DNA of 64,000 nucleotides from Aggregatilineales bacterium. Lineage in GTDB: Bacteria > Chloroflexota > Anaerolineae > Aggregatilineales > Phototrophicaceae. The stretch is from the NCBI GenBank assembly GCA_030834905.1, contig JAUQWZ010000028.1:1-64000 (forward strand). Reading direction: 5' to 3'. This document shows positions 16,103-25,207 of this stretch, piece by piece (position 1 is the stretch's first letter; the number at the start of each line of letters is the position of its first letter). Both the position numbers and the translations under genes were made by a program. Below the pieces are notes generated by a model. It saw nothing but the letters and a program-made list of their open reading frames with translations, did not search any database and was not told the origin of the DNA.

Positions 16103-17383
16103 ATGCCTCGTTTGTTTGCTCAACGGAATGCAAAATTCCCGGTTGTGTTACTCAGCCTGCTGGTCGTCCTGGCGCTTAGCGGTGGTGTCTTCGCACAGGA
16201 CGCCGCCCCGGTTGCCCTGCGCATGACGGCATGGGACGTCGCCACCACCCCCTACTGGCAAGCGCTAATCGACGCCTATGAAGCTCAGAATCCGAATGTC
16301 ACCGTCGAACTGACCGATCTGGCGTCAGCCGACTATCAGGATGTCGTCAACATCATGCTCTCCGGCGGCGACACCACCGACATCATCACCGTTAAAGACA
16401 TCCCCGGCTACTCCGCCATGCTCACCCGCGGTCAGATTATCCCGCTGACCGACCTCATCGAAGCCGCCGACCTTGACCTGAGCGTCTACAGCGGCGCGGC
16501 TGAAGAACTGACCTATGAGGGCGAAATCTACGCCCTGCCCTTCCGCAGCGACATCTGGATTCTGTACTACAACAAGGACATTTTTGACGCTGCTGGTATC
16601 GACTACCCGACGAATGACATGACCTGGGACGAATTTGACGCTCTGGCGCGCCAGCTTACCAGCGGCAGCGGTGCCGACAAAGTCTACGGCGGTCATTTCC
16701 ACGTCTGGCGCTCGACGGTTCAGCTTGCGACGGTTCAGGATGGCGAAAACACCATCATCGCCGAAGACTACAGCTTCCTGGCTCCCATGTACAATATGGT
16801 GACCGGCTTGCAGGCGGATGGCATGATCATGGATTATGGCGAACTGCGCACCGGCAGCATTCACTATTCCGGCGTCTTTAAGAACGCTCAGGTCGCCATG
16901 CTGCCGATGGGTTCGTGGTTCATTGCCACCCTGATCGCTGCCGAAAATGCGGGCGAGTTCGACTTTGACTGGGGTGTTGCCGCCTATCCGCATCCTGAAG
17001 GGGTTGCGGCAGGCACGACCGCCGGCACGCTGACGTCGCTGGCAATCAACGCCAATTCCGCCAATCAGGAAGCCGCCTGGGACTTTATCCAGTTCTACAC
17101 CGGTCCCGAAGGCGCGCAGGTTCTCGCCGAGACGGGCAATCTCCCCGCCATTCGCACGCCAGAAGTGCTGGCAACGTTTGCCGCGCTTGACGGTGTGCCT
17201 GAAGAAGCAGCGGAAGCCCTGCAAACAACGACTGTTCGCCTTGAGCTGCCCATGCACCCCCGCGTCGGCGCCATTGAGCAGGTTCTGAATGAAGAACACG
17301 AACTGATCATGACGAACTCGATCTCGGTGGAAGAGGGAATCGCCGAAATTAACCGTCGCATCGCGGAACTGGGCGAAGAATAA
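16103..17383 (+). CDS. Sugar ABC transporter substrate-binding protein (CUT1)
   Basis: A 426-aa extracellular solute-binding protein, family 1. The signal peptide (residues 1-32) is basic, then VVLLSLLVVLALSGGVFA, with cleavage after AQD likely. The mature part follows the class pattern: WDVATTPYWQALIDAYEAQN, ADYQDVVNIMLSGGDTTDII, and ILYYNKDIFDAAGI near 150. A GAAGGAG ribosome site precedes ATG. It is followed by a hairpin and two permeases; no ATPase gene is in the window, so a shared MsmK/UgpC-type ATPase is probably used. The ligand is probably an oligosaccharide from the polysaccharide degraded by this operon. Confidence 0.92.
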   Translation: MPRLFAQRNAKFPVVLLSLLVVLALSGGVFAQDAAPVALRMTAWDVATTPYWQALIDAYEAQNPNVTVELTDLASADYQDVVNIMLSGGDTTDIITVKDIPGYSAMLTRGQIIPLTDLIEAADLDLSVYSGAAEELTYEGEIYALPFRSDIWILYYNKDIFDAAGIDYPTNDMTWDEFDALARQLTSGSGADKVYGGHFHVWRSTVQLATVQDGENTIIAEDYSFLAPMYNMVTGLQADGMIMDYGELRTGSIHYSGVFKNAQVAMLPMGSWFIATLIAAENAGEFDFDWGVAAYPHPEGVAAGTTAGTLTSLAINANSANQEAAWDFIQFYTGPEGAQVLAETGNLPAIRTPEVLATFAALDGVPEEAAEALQTTTVRLELPMHPRVGAIEQVLNEEHELIMTNSISVEEGIAEINRRIAELGEE

Positions 17384-17420
17384 CCCCGGTTCCATAATAT
17401 AAGCTGCGGTCAACTGTACT

Positions 17421-17459
17421 CGGCTGTGGAAGCTCATTTCCCCTAGGTTTCCACAGCCG
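17421..17459 (+). promoter_or_regulatory. Intercistronic hairpin between binding protein and permease genes
   Basis: An 11-bp perfect stem (CGGCTGTGGAA / TTCCACAGCCG) with a 17-nt loop and no T-run. In malE-malF-type operons such hairpins protect or attenuate the transcript so that the binding protein is made in excess. A similar element occupies the same place in the second ABC operon (27919-27951). Confidence 0.75.
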
Positions 17460-17517
17460 GTATTCGCAGTTGAGCCGGGCGGCGTATCGCCAGCTAGCTT
17501 ACAGAAAGCACGCGCTA

Positions 17518-18441
17518 ATGAGTACCGTGAGTCTGAGACAAACGACAATCGCGGCGGGCAAGCGAAGAAGCCACTTCAAGAAATACCTGGTTGCCTACTC
17601 GTTCATCCTGCCGAACCTGATTGGCTTTGCCATCTTCACGCTTGTGCCGATGGTCTTTTCGCTGGCGCTCTCGTTCATGAACTGGGACGGCGCTAATCAA
17701 ATCAGTTGGGCAGGGCTGGACAATTTCAGACGGCTGCTGACCGACGAAACGTTTGGTATTTCACTTAGGAACACATTATTTTTCGTTTCTGGCAATGTGC
17801 CGCTGACGATGATGGCGTCGCTGGGGCTGGCGCTCCTTCTTAACCAGCCGTTACGCGGTAGAAATCTGTTTCGCACCACTTTTTTCTTTCCCTACGTTGC
17901 CTCACTGGTCGCCGTTGCCGTCGTCTGGAATATGCTGTTTTTCCCGTCGGCGGGACCTGTCAATCAGGTACTCATCTCACTCGGCGTCCAGAATCCGCCG
18001 CGCTGGGCAGCATCGGTCGATTGGGCGATGCCAACCGTCATCATGGCGAGCGTCTGGAAGGGGATGGGCTACTACATGATCATCTACCTGGCGGCGCTTC
18101 AGAGCATCCCCAGCACGCTTTACGAAGCGGCGGCAGTCGATGGCGCCAATGGGTGGCAGAAGTTTCGCCACATCACGCTGCCCATGCTCACCCCGGCGAC
18201 ATTCTTCATCAGCGTCATGCTGATTATCTCGTCCTTCAAAATCTTCGACCTGATCATGGTCATGACCGGTGGCGGTCCCGGACGGGCAACCAACGTTCTC
18301 GTCATCCACATTTATAACACCGCCTTCCGAGAGTTCCGCTTTGGTTACTCCAGTTCGATTGCGATGGTACTGCTGGTCATGGTTCTGGGCATCACAATCG
18401 TTCAGTTCTATATGGAACGACGCTGGGTGAAATACCAGTAG
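17518..18441 (+). CDS. Sugar ABC transporter permease (UgpA/LacF type)
   Basis: A 307-aa inner-membrane permease with six hydrophobic segments (first at LVAYSFILPNLIGFAIF). The EAA loop starts YEAAAVDGANGWQKFRHITL, the site that contacts the ATPase. The fragment MTGGGPGRATNVLVIHIYN is characteristic of UgpA/MalF-like CUT1 subunits. I chose ATG 17518 (AGAAAG upstream); an earlier in-frame ATG at 17470 would start next to the hairpin. Confidence 0.9.
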   Translation: MSTVSLRQTTIAAGKRRSHFKKYLVAYSFILPNLIGFAIFTLVPMVFSLALSFMNWDGANQISWAGLDNFRRLLTDETFGISLRNTLFFVSGNVPLTMMASLGLALLLNQPLRGRNLFRTTFFFPYVASLVAVAVVWNMLFFPSAGPVNQVLISLGVQNPPRWAASVDWAMPTVIMASVWKGMGYYMIIYLAALQSIPSTLYEAAAVDGANGWQKFRHITLPMLTPATFFISVMLIISSFKIFDLIMVMTGGGPGRATNVLVIHIYNTAFREFRFGYSSSIAMVLLVMVLGITIVQFYMERRWVKYQ

Positions 18442-18461
18442 CCTGAGAGGAGATGCTCACC

Positions 18462-19340
18462 ATGGATAGTTCCGCGGCACAAACACTGGTCCACGAACCA
18501 TCAGTGATCTACCCCCGCCTGAAAATAAGGCTTGGACGGGTGATCACCTACGCGATACTGATCAGCCTGGCGCTCCTGATGCTGCTGCCATTTCTATGGA
18601 TGATTTCGGCATCGCTCAAAATGGATAAGGATGTTTTCCGCTATCCGATTGAGTGGGTTCCCGCCATCCCCCAGTGGAGCAACTACATCGCTATCTGGAC
18701 GCGAATCCCCTTCCTGACGTTTTTCGCGAACACGCTCAAGCTCACAGTGACCATTACCCTGCTTCAGGTTTTTACCAGCAGTTTCGCCGCCTACGCCTTT
18801 GCCAAGCTGCATTTCCCCGGACGTGACCTGCTGTTTCTGGCATACATCGGCAGCATCGCCATTCCGTGGCAGGTTTATATGGTGCCGCAGTTCATCATGA
18901 TGCGGCAGTTGGGTCTGGTGGATAACCATGCGTCGCTGATCCTGCTGCAAGCCTTTTCTGCCTTCGGCGTTTTCCTGTTACGGCAGTTCTTCGTCAGCAT
19001 CCCCGATGAAATTCTGGATGCCGCGCGGATCGACGGCATGAGCGAATACGGCATTTACTTCCGCATTATGCTGCCGCTGTCGAAGCCCGCGCTGGCAACC
19101 CTGACGATTTTCACCTCGGTCGCCGTGTGGAACGACTTCATGGGACCGCTGATCTATCTCACTTCGCAGCACCTGAAGACGATCCAGTTAGGGCTGCGCA
19201 TGTTTATCCAGCAGTATTCGGCGGATTACGCGCTGATTATGGCGGCGGCTCTGGTTTCGCTCATTCCGGTGGTCATCCTCTTCCTCGCGCTTCAGCGGTT
19301 TTTTGTCGAGGGCATTGCGACCACAGGCGTAAAAGGCTGA
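18462..19340 (+). CDS. Sugar ABC transporter permease (UgpE/MalG type)
   Basis: A 292-aa permease partner of the preceding gene. The N-terminal helix leads to LLPFLWMISASLKMDKDVF, a MalG-type signature, the EAA loop is DAARIDGMSEYGIYFRIMLP, and the end is QRFFVEGIATTGVKG, typical of the family. ATG 18462 is placed 9-10 bp after GAGAGGAG; the ATG at 18453 is too close to it. It completes the transporter with the two genes upstream. Confidence 0.9.
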   Translation: MDSSAAQTLVHEPSVIYPRLKIRLGRVITYAILISLALLMLLPFLWMISASLKMDKDVFRYPIEWVPAIPQWSNYIAIWTRIPFLTFFANTLKLTVTITLLQVFTSSFAAYAFAKLHFPGRDLLFLAYIGSIAIPWQVYMVPQFIMMRQLGLVDNHASLILLQAFSAFGVFLLRQFFVSIPDEILDAARIDGMSEYGIYFRIMLPLSKPALATLTIFTSVAVWNDFMGPLIYLTSQHLKTIQLGLRMFIQQYSADYALIMAAALVSLIPVVILFLALQRFFVEGIATTGVKG

Positions 19341-19380
19341 TGCCCAGCCGCCCTGTCGTGTTGGCAGGAGCAGGTGAAAT

Positions 19381-21219
19381 TTGACCAATCCACTGGCGAA
19401 CAACCCGCTGCGAACGCGCGCTGATTTGCAGAAAGCCGTCGTCGATCTGTTTGCGCCGCTGAAGGCGCATTTCAGCCCCGGCGCGGCGCGTCTGCGGCTG
19501 GGTTATACGGCGGCGCTGTACGATACCCACGCTGCCGAACTGGAAGCCTTTGCGCGACCCCTCTGGGGATTAGCGCCGCTGTCGGCGGGTGGCGGCGACT
19601 TCCCCAACTGGGATCTTTATCGTCGGGGACTGACCAACGGCACCAATCCGTCCCATCAGGAATACTGGGGCGCGCCGACTGATCGCGACCAGCGCCTTGT
19701 TGAGATGGCGGCGATGGGGCTGGCGCTGATGCTGGCACCAGGCGAAGTATGGCAGCCGCTTGAACCGGAAGCGAAAGCGCATCTTGCCGCCTGGCTTGGG
19801 ACGATCAACCAGGTGGACATCATTGACAGCAACTGGCTGTGGTTCCGAGTCCTGACGAATATGGGGCTGGCAAACGTAGGCGCGGATTTCGACGCTGCCG
19901 CCCTGTCCAGCGCCCTCGAACGGCTGGATGACTTTTACCTGGGCGACGGCTGGTATTCGGACGGCATCACCCAGCAGCGCGATTACTACATCCCGTTCGC
20001 CATGCACTTCTACGGCTTGCTTTACGCCGGGTTTGCCGGGGAACGAGATCCGGGGCGGGCGCAGGTGTACCGCGAGCGCGCGGCGCTGTTCGCCCGCGAT
20101 TTCGTCCACTGGTTTGCAGCCGACGGTTCGGCGCTCCCCTTCGGGCGCAGCCTGACCTACCGCTTCGCGCAGGGCGCGTTCTGGGGCGGGCTGGCGTTTG
20201 CCGGTGTCGAAGCGCTGCCCTGGGGCGTCATCAAGGGTCTTACCCTGCGCCACCTGCGCTGGTGGAGCCAGCAGCTGATCTTCGCGCCGGACGGCACGCT
20301 CACTATCGGCTATGCCTACCCAAATCTCAACATGGCGGAGCAGTATAATGCCCCCGGATCGCCGTACTGGGCGCTGAAGTTCTTCCTGCCGCTGGCGCTG
20401 TCTGAAAGCCACCCGTTCTGGCAGGCAGAAGAACTGCCGCTGCCGGAACTGCCGCCGGTTCATCACCAGCCGCAGCCCGCGATGATCTGCTGCCGTGATC
20501 GCGCCAGTCGCCAGGTCATCGCGCTCACCAGCGGTCAGCACGAACCCTGGATTCGCCATGCGGGCGAGAAATACGCCAAGTTCGCCTATTCAACCGCCTT
20601 TGGCTTCAGCGTTCCGGGCGGGCGGCGAGGGCTGACCCAAACGGCAGCCGATAGTATGCTGGCGCTGAGCGACGATGGCGATTTCTACCGCGTTCGGGAA
20701 CGAACCACCGACGCCGGTTATGAGCAGGGCACGCTCTATTCGCGCTGGCAGCCGATCCCCGGCGTCGAAGTCGAGACGTGGCTGATTCCTGCTCCCCCCT
20801 GGCACATGCGCGTGCATCGCCTTCGTACCAATAAACCGCTGTGGAGCGCCGAAGGCGGTTTTGCCCTGGATCGCACCGGGGATGATGTGCTGACAAACGC
20901 CGGGCTGCTTGAAACCGGCGCGGGAATCGCGGCGGCGCGGTATCCGGGGGGCGGCAGCGGGCTGCGCGATTTGTGGGGGCAGCGCCAAGGACAGGTGCTG
21001 CGGGTCGATCCGAACACCAATCTGCTCGCTCCGCGCACCGTCATTCCAACGCTGACCGCGTCCCACACGCCCGGCGAATACTGGCTCGCCTGCGCGGTGC
21101 TCGCCGATCCCGACGGCGATCAGTGGGCGCGAGACTGGCAGCAAACGCCAGCGCTGCCCGACTTTCTCAAAACACGCATTGAACAGCCCGCGCCAAACGG
21201 GCGCAAAAGCCCCGCCTGA
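19381..21219 (+). CDS. DUF2264-domain protein
   Basis: A 612-aa cytoplasmic protein with an (alpha/alpha)-barrel-like DUF2264 region in the first ~360 residues (WGLAPLSAGGGDFPNWDLYR, YWGAPTDRDQRLVEMAAMGL, DGWYSDGITQQRDYYIPFA, HLRWWSQQLIFAPDGTLTI) and a beta-rich C-terminal half. DUF2264 proteins recur in bacterial polysaccharide utilisation loci, but their reaction is poorly defined. TTG start at 19381, preceded by GGAG. No signal peptide is visible. Its stop is 11 bp before the heparinase-like gene, so the two probably act on the same oligosaccharide. Confidence 0.8.
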   Translation: MTNPLANNPLRTRADLQKAVVDLFAPLKAHFSPGAARLRLGYTAALYDTHAAELEAFARPLWGLAPLSAGGGDFPNWDLYRRGLTNGTNPSHQEYWGAPTDRDQRLVEMAAMGLALMLAPGEVWQPLEPEAKAHLAAWLGTINQVDIIDSNWLWFRVLTNMGLANVGADFDAAALSSALERLDDFYLGDGWYSDGITQQRDYYIPFAMHFYGLLYAGFAGERDPGRAQVYRERAALFARDFVHWFAADGSALPFGRSLTYRFAQGAFWGGLAFAGVEALPWGVIKGLTLRHLRWWSQQLIFAPDGTLTIGYAYPNLNMAEQYNAPGSPYWALKFFLPLALSESHPFWQAEELPLPELPPVHHQPQPAMICCRDRASRQVIALTSGQHEPWIRHAGEKYAKFAYSTAFGFSVPGGRRGLTQTAADSMLALSDDGDFYRVRERTTDAGYEQGTLYSRWQPIPGVEVETWLIPAPPWHMRVHRLRTNKPLWSAEGGFALDRTGDDVLTNAGLLETGAGIAAARYPGGGSGLRDLWGQRQGQVLRVDPNTNLLAPRTVIPTLTASHTPGEYWLACAVLADPDGDQWARDWQQTPALPDFLKTRIEQPAPNGRKSPA

Positions 21220-21230
21220 GACGAGGTCGT

Positions 21231-23105
21231 ATGGTGACGAAACCGGATACCGGCTTGCCCAATTTCCGCGCCATCCGAGATGCGATTGTCGCCGCTTCGC
21301 CTGTCCCCTCTGGCTTCCCGCTGGACGGGCTGCGCGATGCTGGCGTTCTCAATAACCTTCGCGCTGCGCCCCACCTGCAAGCGTTCCTGCGTGACCAGCG
21401 CTTCGAAGCCGCCCGCGCCCAAACGACGCCGCTGGAACCGCTGTCGTTCAGCCTGTTCCAACTTTTTGAAACCACCGGAGATCGCGCCGCGTTTGAGCGC
21501 GTTTACTTTGACCGGCGGCGCAGGCTGGCAGGTCTGGCGCTGACCAGCGTTGTCGATGAAACCGACGACTACCTACCAGCATTGAACGACCTCATCTGGG
21601 ATATTTGCGGAGAATATAGCTGGTGTTTGCCCGCCCACCTGCCCATCGGCATCGATCAGGCGCGGGCGAACCGTGTCCCGCCTGAACAGGTCGTCGATCT
21701 GTTCTCGGCGCATACGGCGCACATGCTTGCCGAAGTCCTGGCGCTGCTCGGTGATCGCCTGCCCGATTGGCTGCATTACCGTGTACGCGCCGAGGTAAAC
21801 CAGCGCGCTTTTCACCCGGTTTTTGATGACCCGCGTCATTTCTGGTGGGAATCGACGACCATGAATTGGGCAGCCGTCTGCGGCGGCTGTATCGGCATGG
21901 CGGCGCTGATCCTCGAACCGGATCGCGAACGGCTGGCGGGCATGATCGACCGCGTCATCCGAACGATGGCGTGCTTCCTCGATGGCTTCGGTGCTGATGG
22001 CGGCTGTGCCGAAGGCATCGGCTACTGGGTGTACGGATTCGGCTTCTTCACCTATTTCGCGGACATGCTCTCCCGTTTCACCGGCGGGCAGCTCGATTTA
22101 CTCGCCAGCGAGCCGGTCAGACAGATCGCCGCTTTTCCGCAGGTGGTTTGCCTGGGTGAAGGACAGTATGTTAATTTCTCGGACGCCCCGGCGCGAGTGG
22201 TGATCCATCCTGGGCTTGGCTCGCGGCTGGCACAGCTTGTGCAGCCGACGATACCTGATCTTAAGCCGCCGGATTTTCACGCCGATCACTGCTACCGCTG
22301 GGGACACCTGACGCGCGATCTCATCTGGACGGACGCCAGCGCGCTGGAGCAGGCAATATCCGAAGGCTCGTTCTATCTCGATGATCTTGCCTGGGTGGTG
22401 GATCGCCGCATTCTGGACGGATTCACGCTGGCATTTGCCGCCAAAGGCGGGCACAACGCCGAACCACACAATCACAACGATCTGGGTCATTTTATCATCC
22501 ATGTGGGCGGCGAAAGCCTGCTGGTGGATCTCGGCGCGGGTGTGTATACCCGCCAGTATTTTCGAGAGCAGCGCTACGAATTTCTGCATACCGGGTCGCA
22601 AGGACATTCCGTTCCCATCATCAACGGGCTGACCCAGCAGGAGGGCGACGATCACAGCGCCACGCCGCTGCATTACGAGAAGCGATCAGACGGAGTCGCC
22701 TTTACGCTCGATCTGACACGCGCTTACAGCGATGCCGCGTTGGAAGCGTTCACGCGCTCGTTTGATTGGTCGGTTGATCCACTTGCTGGCGCTGCTGTGC
22801 TGCGCCTCACCGATACGTTCCGGTTTAGCGCGTCCGGCGGTCAAATGGCGGAATGCTTCGTCAGCCTTGTTCAACCTGTAATCGAGGGCAACAAAGTGGC
22901 GTGGCAGGGAACCAGCGGCAGGATTACTATGCAGTTTGATGGCGCTGCCCTGGTCACCGATGTGCAAACGCTTGAGGCGCAGCAGCATCATGGCGAGCGC
23001 GTGACCGTCCATCGGCTCCGGCTGAGGGCGCAAGAATCGCTGCCGACGCGAATGGTTGAACTTGTGTTCCGCTGCGACGTGTTGGCGACTGCCGAGACTG
23101 GGTGA
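21231..23105 (+). CDS. Heparinase II/III family polysaccharide lyase
   Basis: A 624-aa protein with the two-part layout of heparinase II/III-like lyases: an N-terminal alpha-toroid (about 60-370, with WWESTTMNWAAVCGGCIGMA and DGGCAEGIGYWVYG) and a C-terminal beta-sandwich starting near 400. The Hepar_II_III motif GGHNAEPHNHNDLGHFIIH is conserved, including the catalytic His/Asn cluster. Such enzymes cleave uronate-containing polysaccharides to unsaturated oligosaccharides, which fits KduI/KduD in the same operon. It lacks a signal peptide, so it should act on imported oligosaccharides. Last gene of the plus operon. Confidence 0.87.
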   Translation: MVTKPDTGLPNFRAIRDAIVAASPVPSGFPLDGLRDAGVLNNLRAAPHLQAFLRDQRFEAARAQTTPLEPLSFSLFQLFETTGDRAAFERVYFDRRRRLAGLALTSVVDETDDYLPALNDLIWDICGEYSWCLPAHLPIGIDQARANRVPPEQVVDLFSAHTAHMLAEVLALLGDRLPDWLHYRVRAEVNQRAFHPVFDDPRHFWWESTTMNWAAVCGGCIGMAALILEPDRERLAGMIDRVIRTMACFLDGFGADGGCAEGIGYWVYGFGFFTYFADMLSRFTGGQLDLLASEPVRQIAAFPQVVCLGEGQYVNFSDAPARVVIHPGLGSRLAQLVQPTIPDLKPPDFHADHCYRWGHLTRDLIWTDASALEQAISEGSFYLDDLAWVVDRRILDGFTLAFAAKGGHNAEPHNHNDLGHFIIHVGGESLLVDLGAGVYTRQYFREQRYEFLHTGSQGHSVPIINGLTQQEGDDHSATPLHYEKRSDGVAFTLDLTRAYSDAALEAFTRSFDWSVDPLAGAAVLRLTDTFRFSASGGQMAECFVSLVQPVIEGNKVAWQGTSGRITMQFDGAALVTDVQTLEAQQHHGERVTVHRLRLRAQESLPTRMVELVFRCDVLATAETG

Positions 23106-23266
23106 TAGAGGTGGAATGAGCTATCGAAGAACCGCCAATACATTCAATCCTTGTTCCTATGCTGGTATCCGGCAGCGCGATACACGGTGGTCGCTCGCCG
23201 CTGGATTCACCAGCCCAAATGGTGTTTGCTGCTGAAAATGCTGTTTCAGACCTTCGACGGCTCTGG

Positions 23267-24352
23267 TCATGGCTGCCCCTGTGACCAGACGCGGCGCAGC
23301 AGGTTAATCCAGTTGCCGGACATAATCGCGGTAATGTCATCATTCGAGTAGCCGCGCCGCGCCAGCAGATCGCCCAGCTTTTGCAGGTCGGCTATCGTAT
23401 CGAGATCGTTGGGCGACTGTTCGCGCCCATAGCCGCCGTCGAGATCCGAGCCAATGCCGACATGCTGGCTGCTGCCCGTAAGCTGGCAGATGTAATCCAT
23501 GTGATCGACCACCGTATCCAGCGTGACGCGGGCATTGGTGCTGACGTCCTTAATGAAGCCCGGCTCCAGCATCCAGATATCCAGCGCCGCGCCGACGACA
23601 CCGCCGCGTTCGGCAATCGCGCGGATCTGCGCGTCGCTGAACTGGCGTTGGTGCGGCACCAGCGCCCGGCAGTTGTTGTGGCTGGCGATGACCACGCCGG
23701 GATAAAGCTCCAGCGCCTGCCAGAAGGCTTGATCGCTCAGGTGCGTCAGGTCGAGGATCAGCCCGGTTTCAGCCATGCGCCGCACCAGGCGAACGCCCGC
23801 TTCGGTCAGCCCATCCTCAACGCTGGTGCCGCCCGCGTAGCGTCCCAAACCATAGTGCGCCGGACCGATCAGCCGCACGCCCTGCGCCCACCACTGGTCA
23901 AGCTGCTCCGGCGACAGCACCGGATCGGCGCTTTCCATGCTGATGACGATGCCGATGGGCGGCGTCTCATCCCCCGCCCCGCCACCTTCCCACTGCATCC
24001 AGGCGCTGAGATGTTCGTCCAGCGCCGCCGCATCGGTGATGATACGGATCAAACCGGCGGCTTCGAGCGCGCGGTAATACGCCAACTGCCCCTGAGCGAC
24101 AGCATACGCCTGTTCAGGCGTATCGAAATCGACGTGCGCCACCGCCCGACCGGTCGAACGCGCCAGCAGCGTGCCCACGCACAGCGCGACGCGCCCCTGA
24201 CGCAGTTCCGGCAGAGCGACGGTGTTCAGCCCGCGCCCTTTGCCCGCCGTCGCCGCTTCGCGGGTGCGTATCGTGTATACCGAACGGGTGAGATCGCGGT
24301 TCCATTGCAGCGCGTTCCACGCCAGATCGAGGTGCGCGTCAGCGATGAGCAT
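23267..24352 (-). CDS. Membrane-dipeptidase-like M19 metallopeptidase
   Basis: A 361-aa member of the peptidase M19 (renal dipeptidase) family. Metal-site motifs are DAHLDLAW at the N-terminus, SMESADPV, DLTHLSDQAF, ASHNNCRAL and GIGSDLDGG. The family hydrolyses dipeptides, some with D-residues, and has relatives acting on other amide or lactone substrates. It is the last gene of the minus operon, downstream of the SDR with an epimerase remnant between. No signal peptide is visible. A peptidase in a glycan operon is odd; an amide-bearing sugar substrate is possible. Confidence 0.88.
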   Translation of the reverse strand: MLIADAHLDLAWNALQWNRDLTRSVYTIRTREAATAGKGRGLNTVALPELRQGRVALCVGTLLARSTGRAVAHVDFDTPEQAYAVAQGQLAYYRALEAAGLIRIITDAAALDEHLSAWMQWEGGGAGDETPPIGIVISMESADPVLSPEQLDQWWAQGVRLIGPAHYGLGRYAGGTSVEDGLTEAGVRLVRRMAETGLILDLTHLSDQAFWQALELYPGVVIASHNNCRALVPHQRQFSDAQIRAIAERGGVVGAALDIWMLEPGFIKDVSTNARVTLDTVVDHMDYICQLTGSSQHVGIGSDLDGGYGREQSPNDLDTIADLQKLGDLLARRGYSNDDITAIMSGNWINLLRRVWSQGQP

Positions 24353-24451
24353 AGGTCACCTGGTTTCCGTCTTCGATAATGCGATTAATCGTGTATTTCG
24401 GCTGGTAACCAAGCAGCGTTTGCGCCTTCCGGGTGCTAATGACTCTGCTCA
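24339..24451 (-). pseudogene. C-terminal remnant of a sugar epimerase/dehydratase
   Basis: An open stretch of about 36 codons ending at TGA 24341-24339. It reads SRVISTRKAQTLLGYQPKY and then TINRIIEDGNQ, which matches the usual C-terminal end of NAD-dependent epimerase/dehydratases (substrate helix, LGYxPxYT). It has no start or Rossmann part; it is squeezed between the SDR stop and the dipeptidase start and overlaps both. It suggests a deleted epimerase gene once stood here. Confidence 0.55.
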
Positions 24452-25207
24452 CGACCGGAGATACGAAGCGCCGTTCACGTCAATAATAGTTCCGGTCATA
24501 TACTCCGCGCCTTCCGAAGCCAGAAAAGCGGCGGCATACGCCACGTCTTCCGGCGCTGCCACCCGCCCCATCGGACTCTGGCTGCGGATCGAATCGCCCG
24601 ACGGTCCGGCGAGATCCAGCGTCGCCATATCAGTCGCCACCACGCCGGGCGCGACGATGCCGATGAAGATGCCGTAGGGTGCCAGCGCCACTGCCAGCGA
24701 CTGGCTCATGGCGTTCAGCGCCGCCTTGCTGGCGGCATACAGCGGGGCTTCGGGCTTACCGCGAAAGGCGGTGCGCGACGAAATGGTGATGATGCGCCCG
24801 CCGCCGTGTGCCATCATGTGCCGCGCCGCGCAGTAGGTGACGTTGGAAGCGCCGATCAGGTTGGTGGTCAAAATCCGCTGAACCGCCGCCTGCCAGTCGT
24901 CATAGCTCAAACGTGGCAGCGGATGATCCTCAAAGATGCCAGCGTTATTGACCAGAATATGCAGCCCACCCATCTCGCGAATGACAGTCTCTACCATGTG
25001 CCGCAGCGACTCGGCATCGCCCATTTCCGCCTGCACGAGCAGATGATCGCGCTTTGGCAGTCCGGCGAGCGTCTTTTCGGCGGCTTGCCGGTTGCGGTGA
25101 TAGTGGATCGCTATCCGCGCGCCATGCGCCGCGAATCGTTCAGCGCACGCGCGCCCTATGCCGCGCGACGCGCCGGTAATCAGCACGACTTTGTCATCAA
25201 AATTCAT
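24449..25207 (-). CDS. Short-chain dehydrogenase/reductase
   Basis: A 252-aa classical SDR. The cofactor site is ITGASRGIGRACAERFAAHG, followed by NNAGIFEDHPLPRL, the catalytic Ser in ITISSRTAFRG, YAASK and IIDVNGASYLRS at the end. The basic residue after GA-S-R suggests NADP or NAD flexibility, and the substrate cannot be read from sequence. It overlaps the aldolase gene upstream by 4 bp, so a sugar acid or keto-sugar of the same pathway is likely. Confidence 0.85.
   Translation of the reverse strand: MNFDDKVVLITGASRGIGRACAERFAAHGARIAIHYHRNRQAAEKTLAGLPKRDHLLVQAEMGDAESLRHMVETVIREMGGLHILVNNAGIFEDHPLPRLSYDDWQAAVQRILTTNLIGASNVTYCAARHMMAHGGGRIITISSRTAFRGKPEAPLYAASKAALNAMSQSLAVALAPYGIFIGIVAPGVVATDMATLDLAGPSGDSIRSQSPMGRVAAPEDVAYAAAFLASEGAEYMTGTIIDVNGASYLRS

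Noticed and set aside
16325..17548. A 407-codon minus-strand frame opposite the sugar-binding protein
   Set aside because: It is antisense to a clearly recognised gene with signal peptide and family motifs.
23106..23266. A short plus-strand frame across the gap between the convergent heparinase and dipeptidase genes
   Set aside because: It runs into the dipeptidase antisense, lacks a ribosome site and resembles nothing known.
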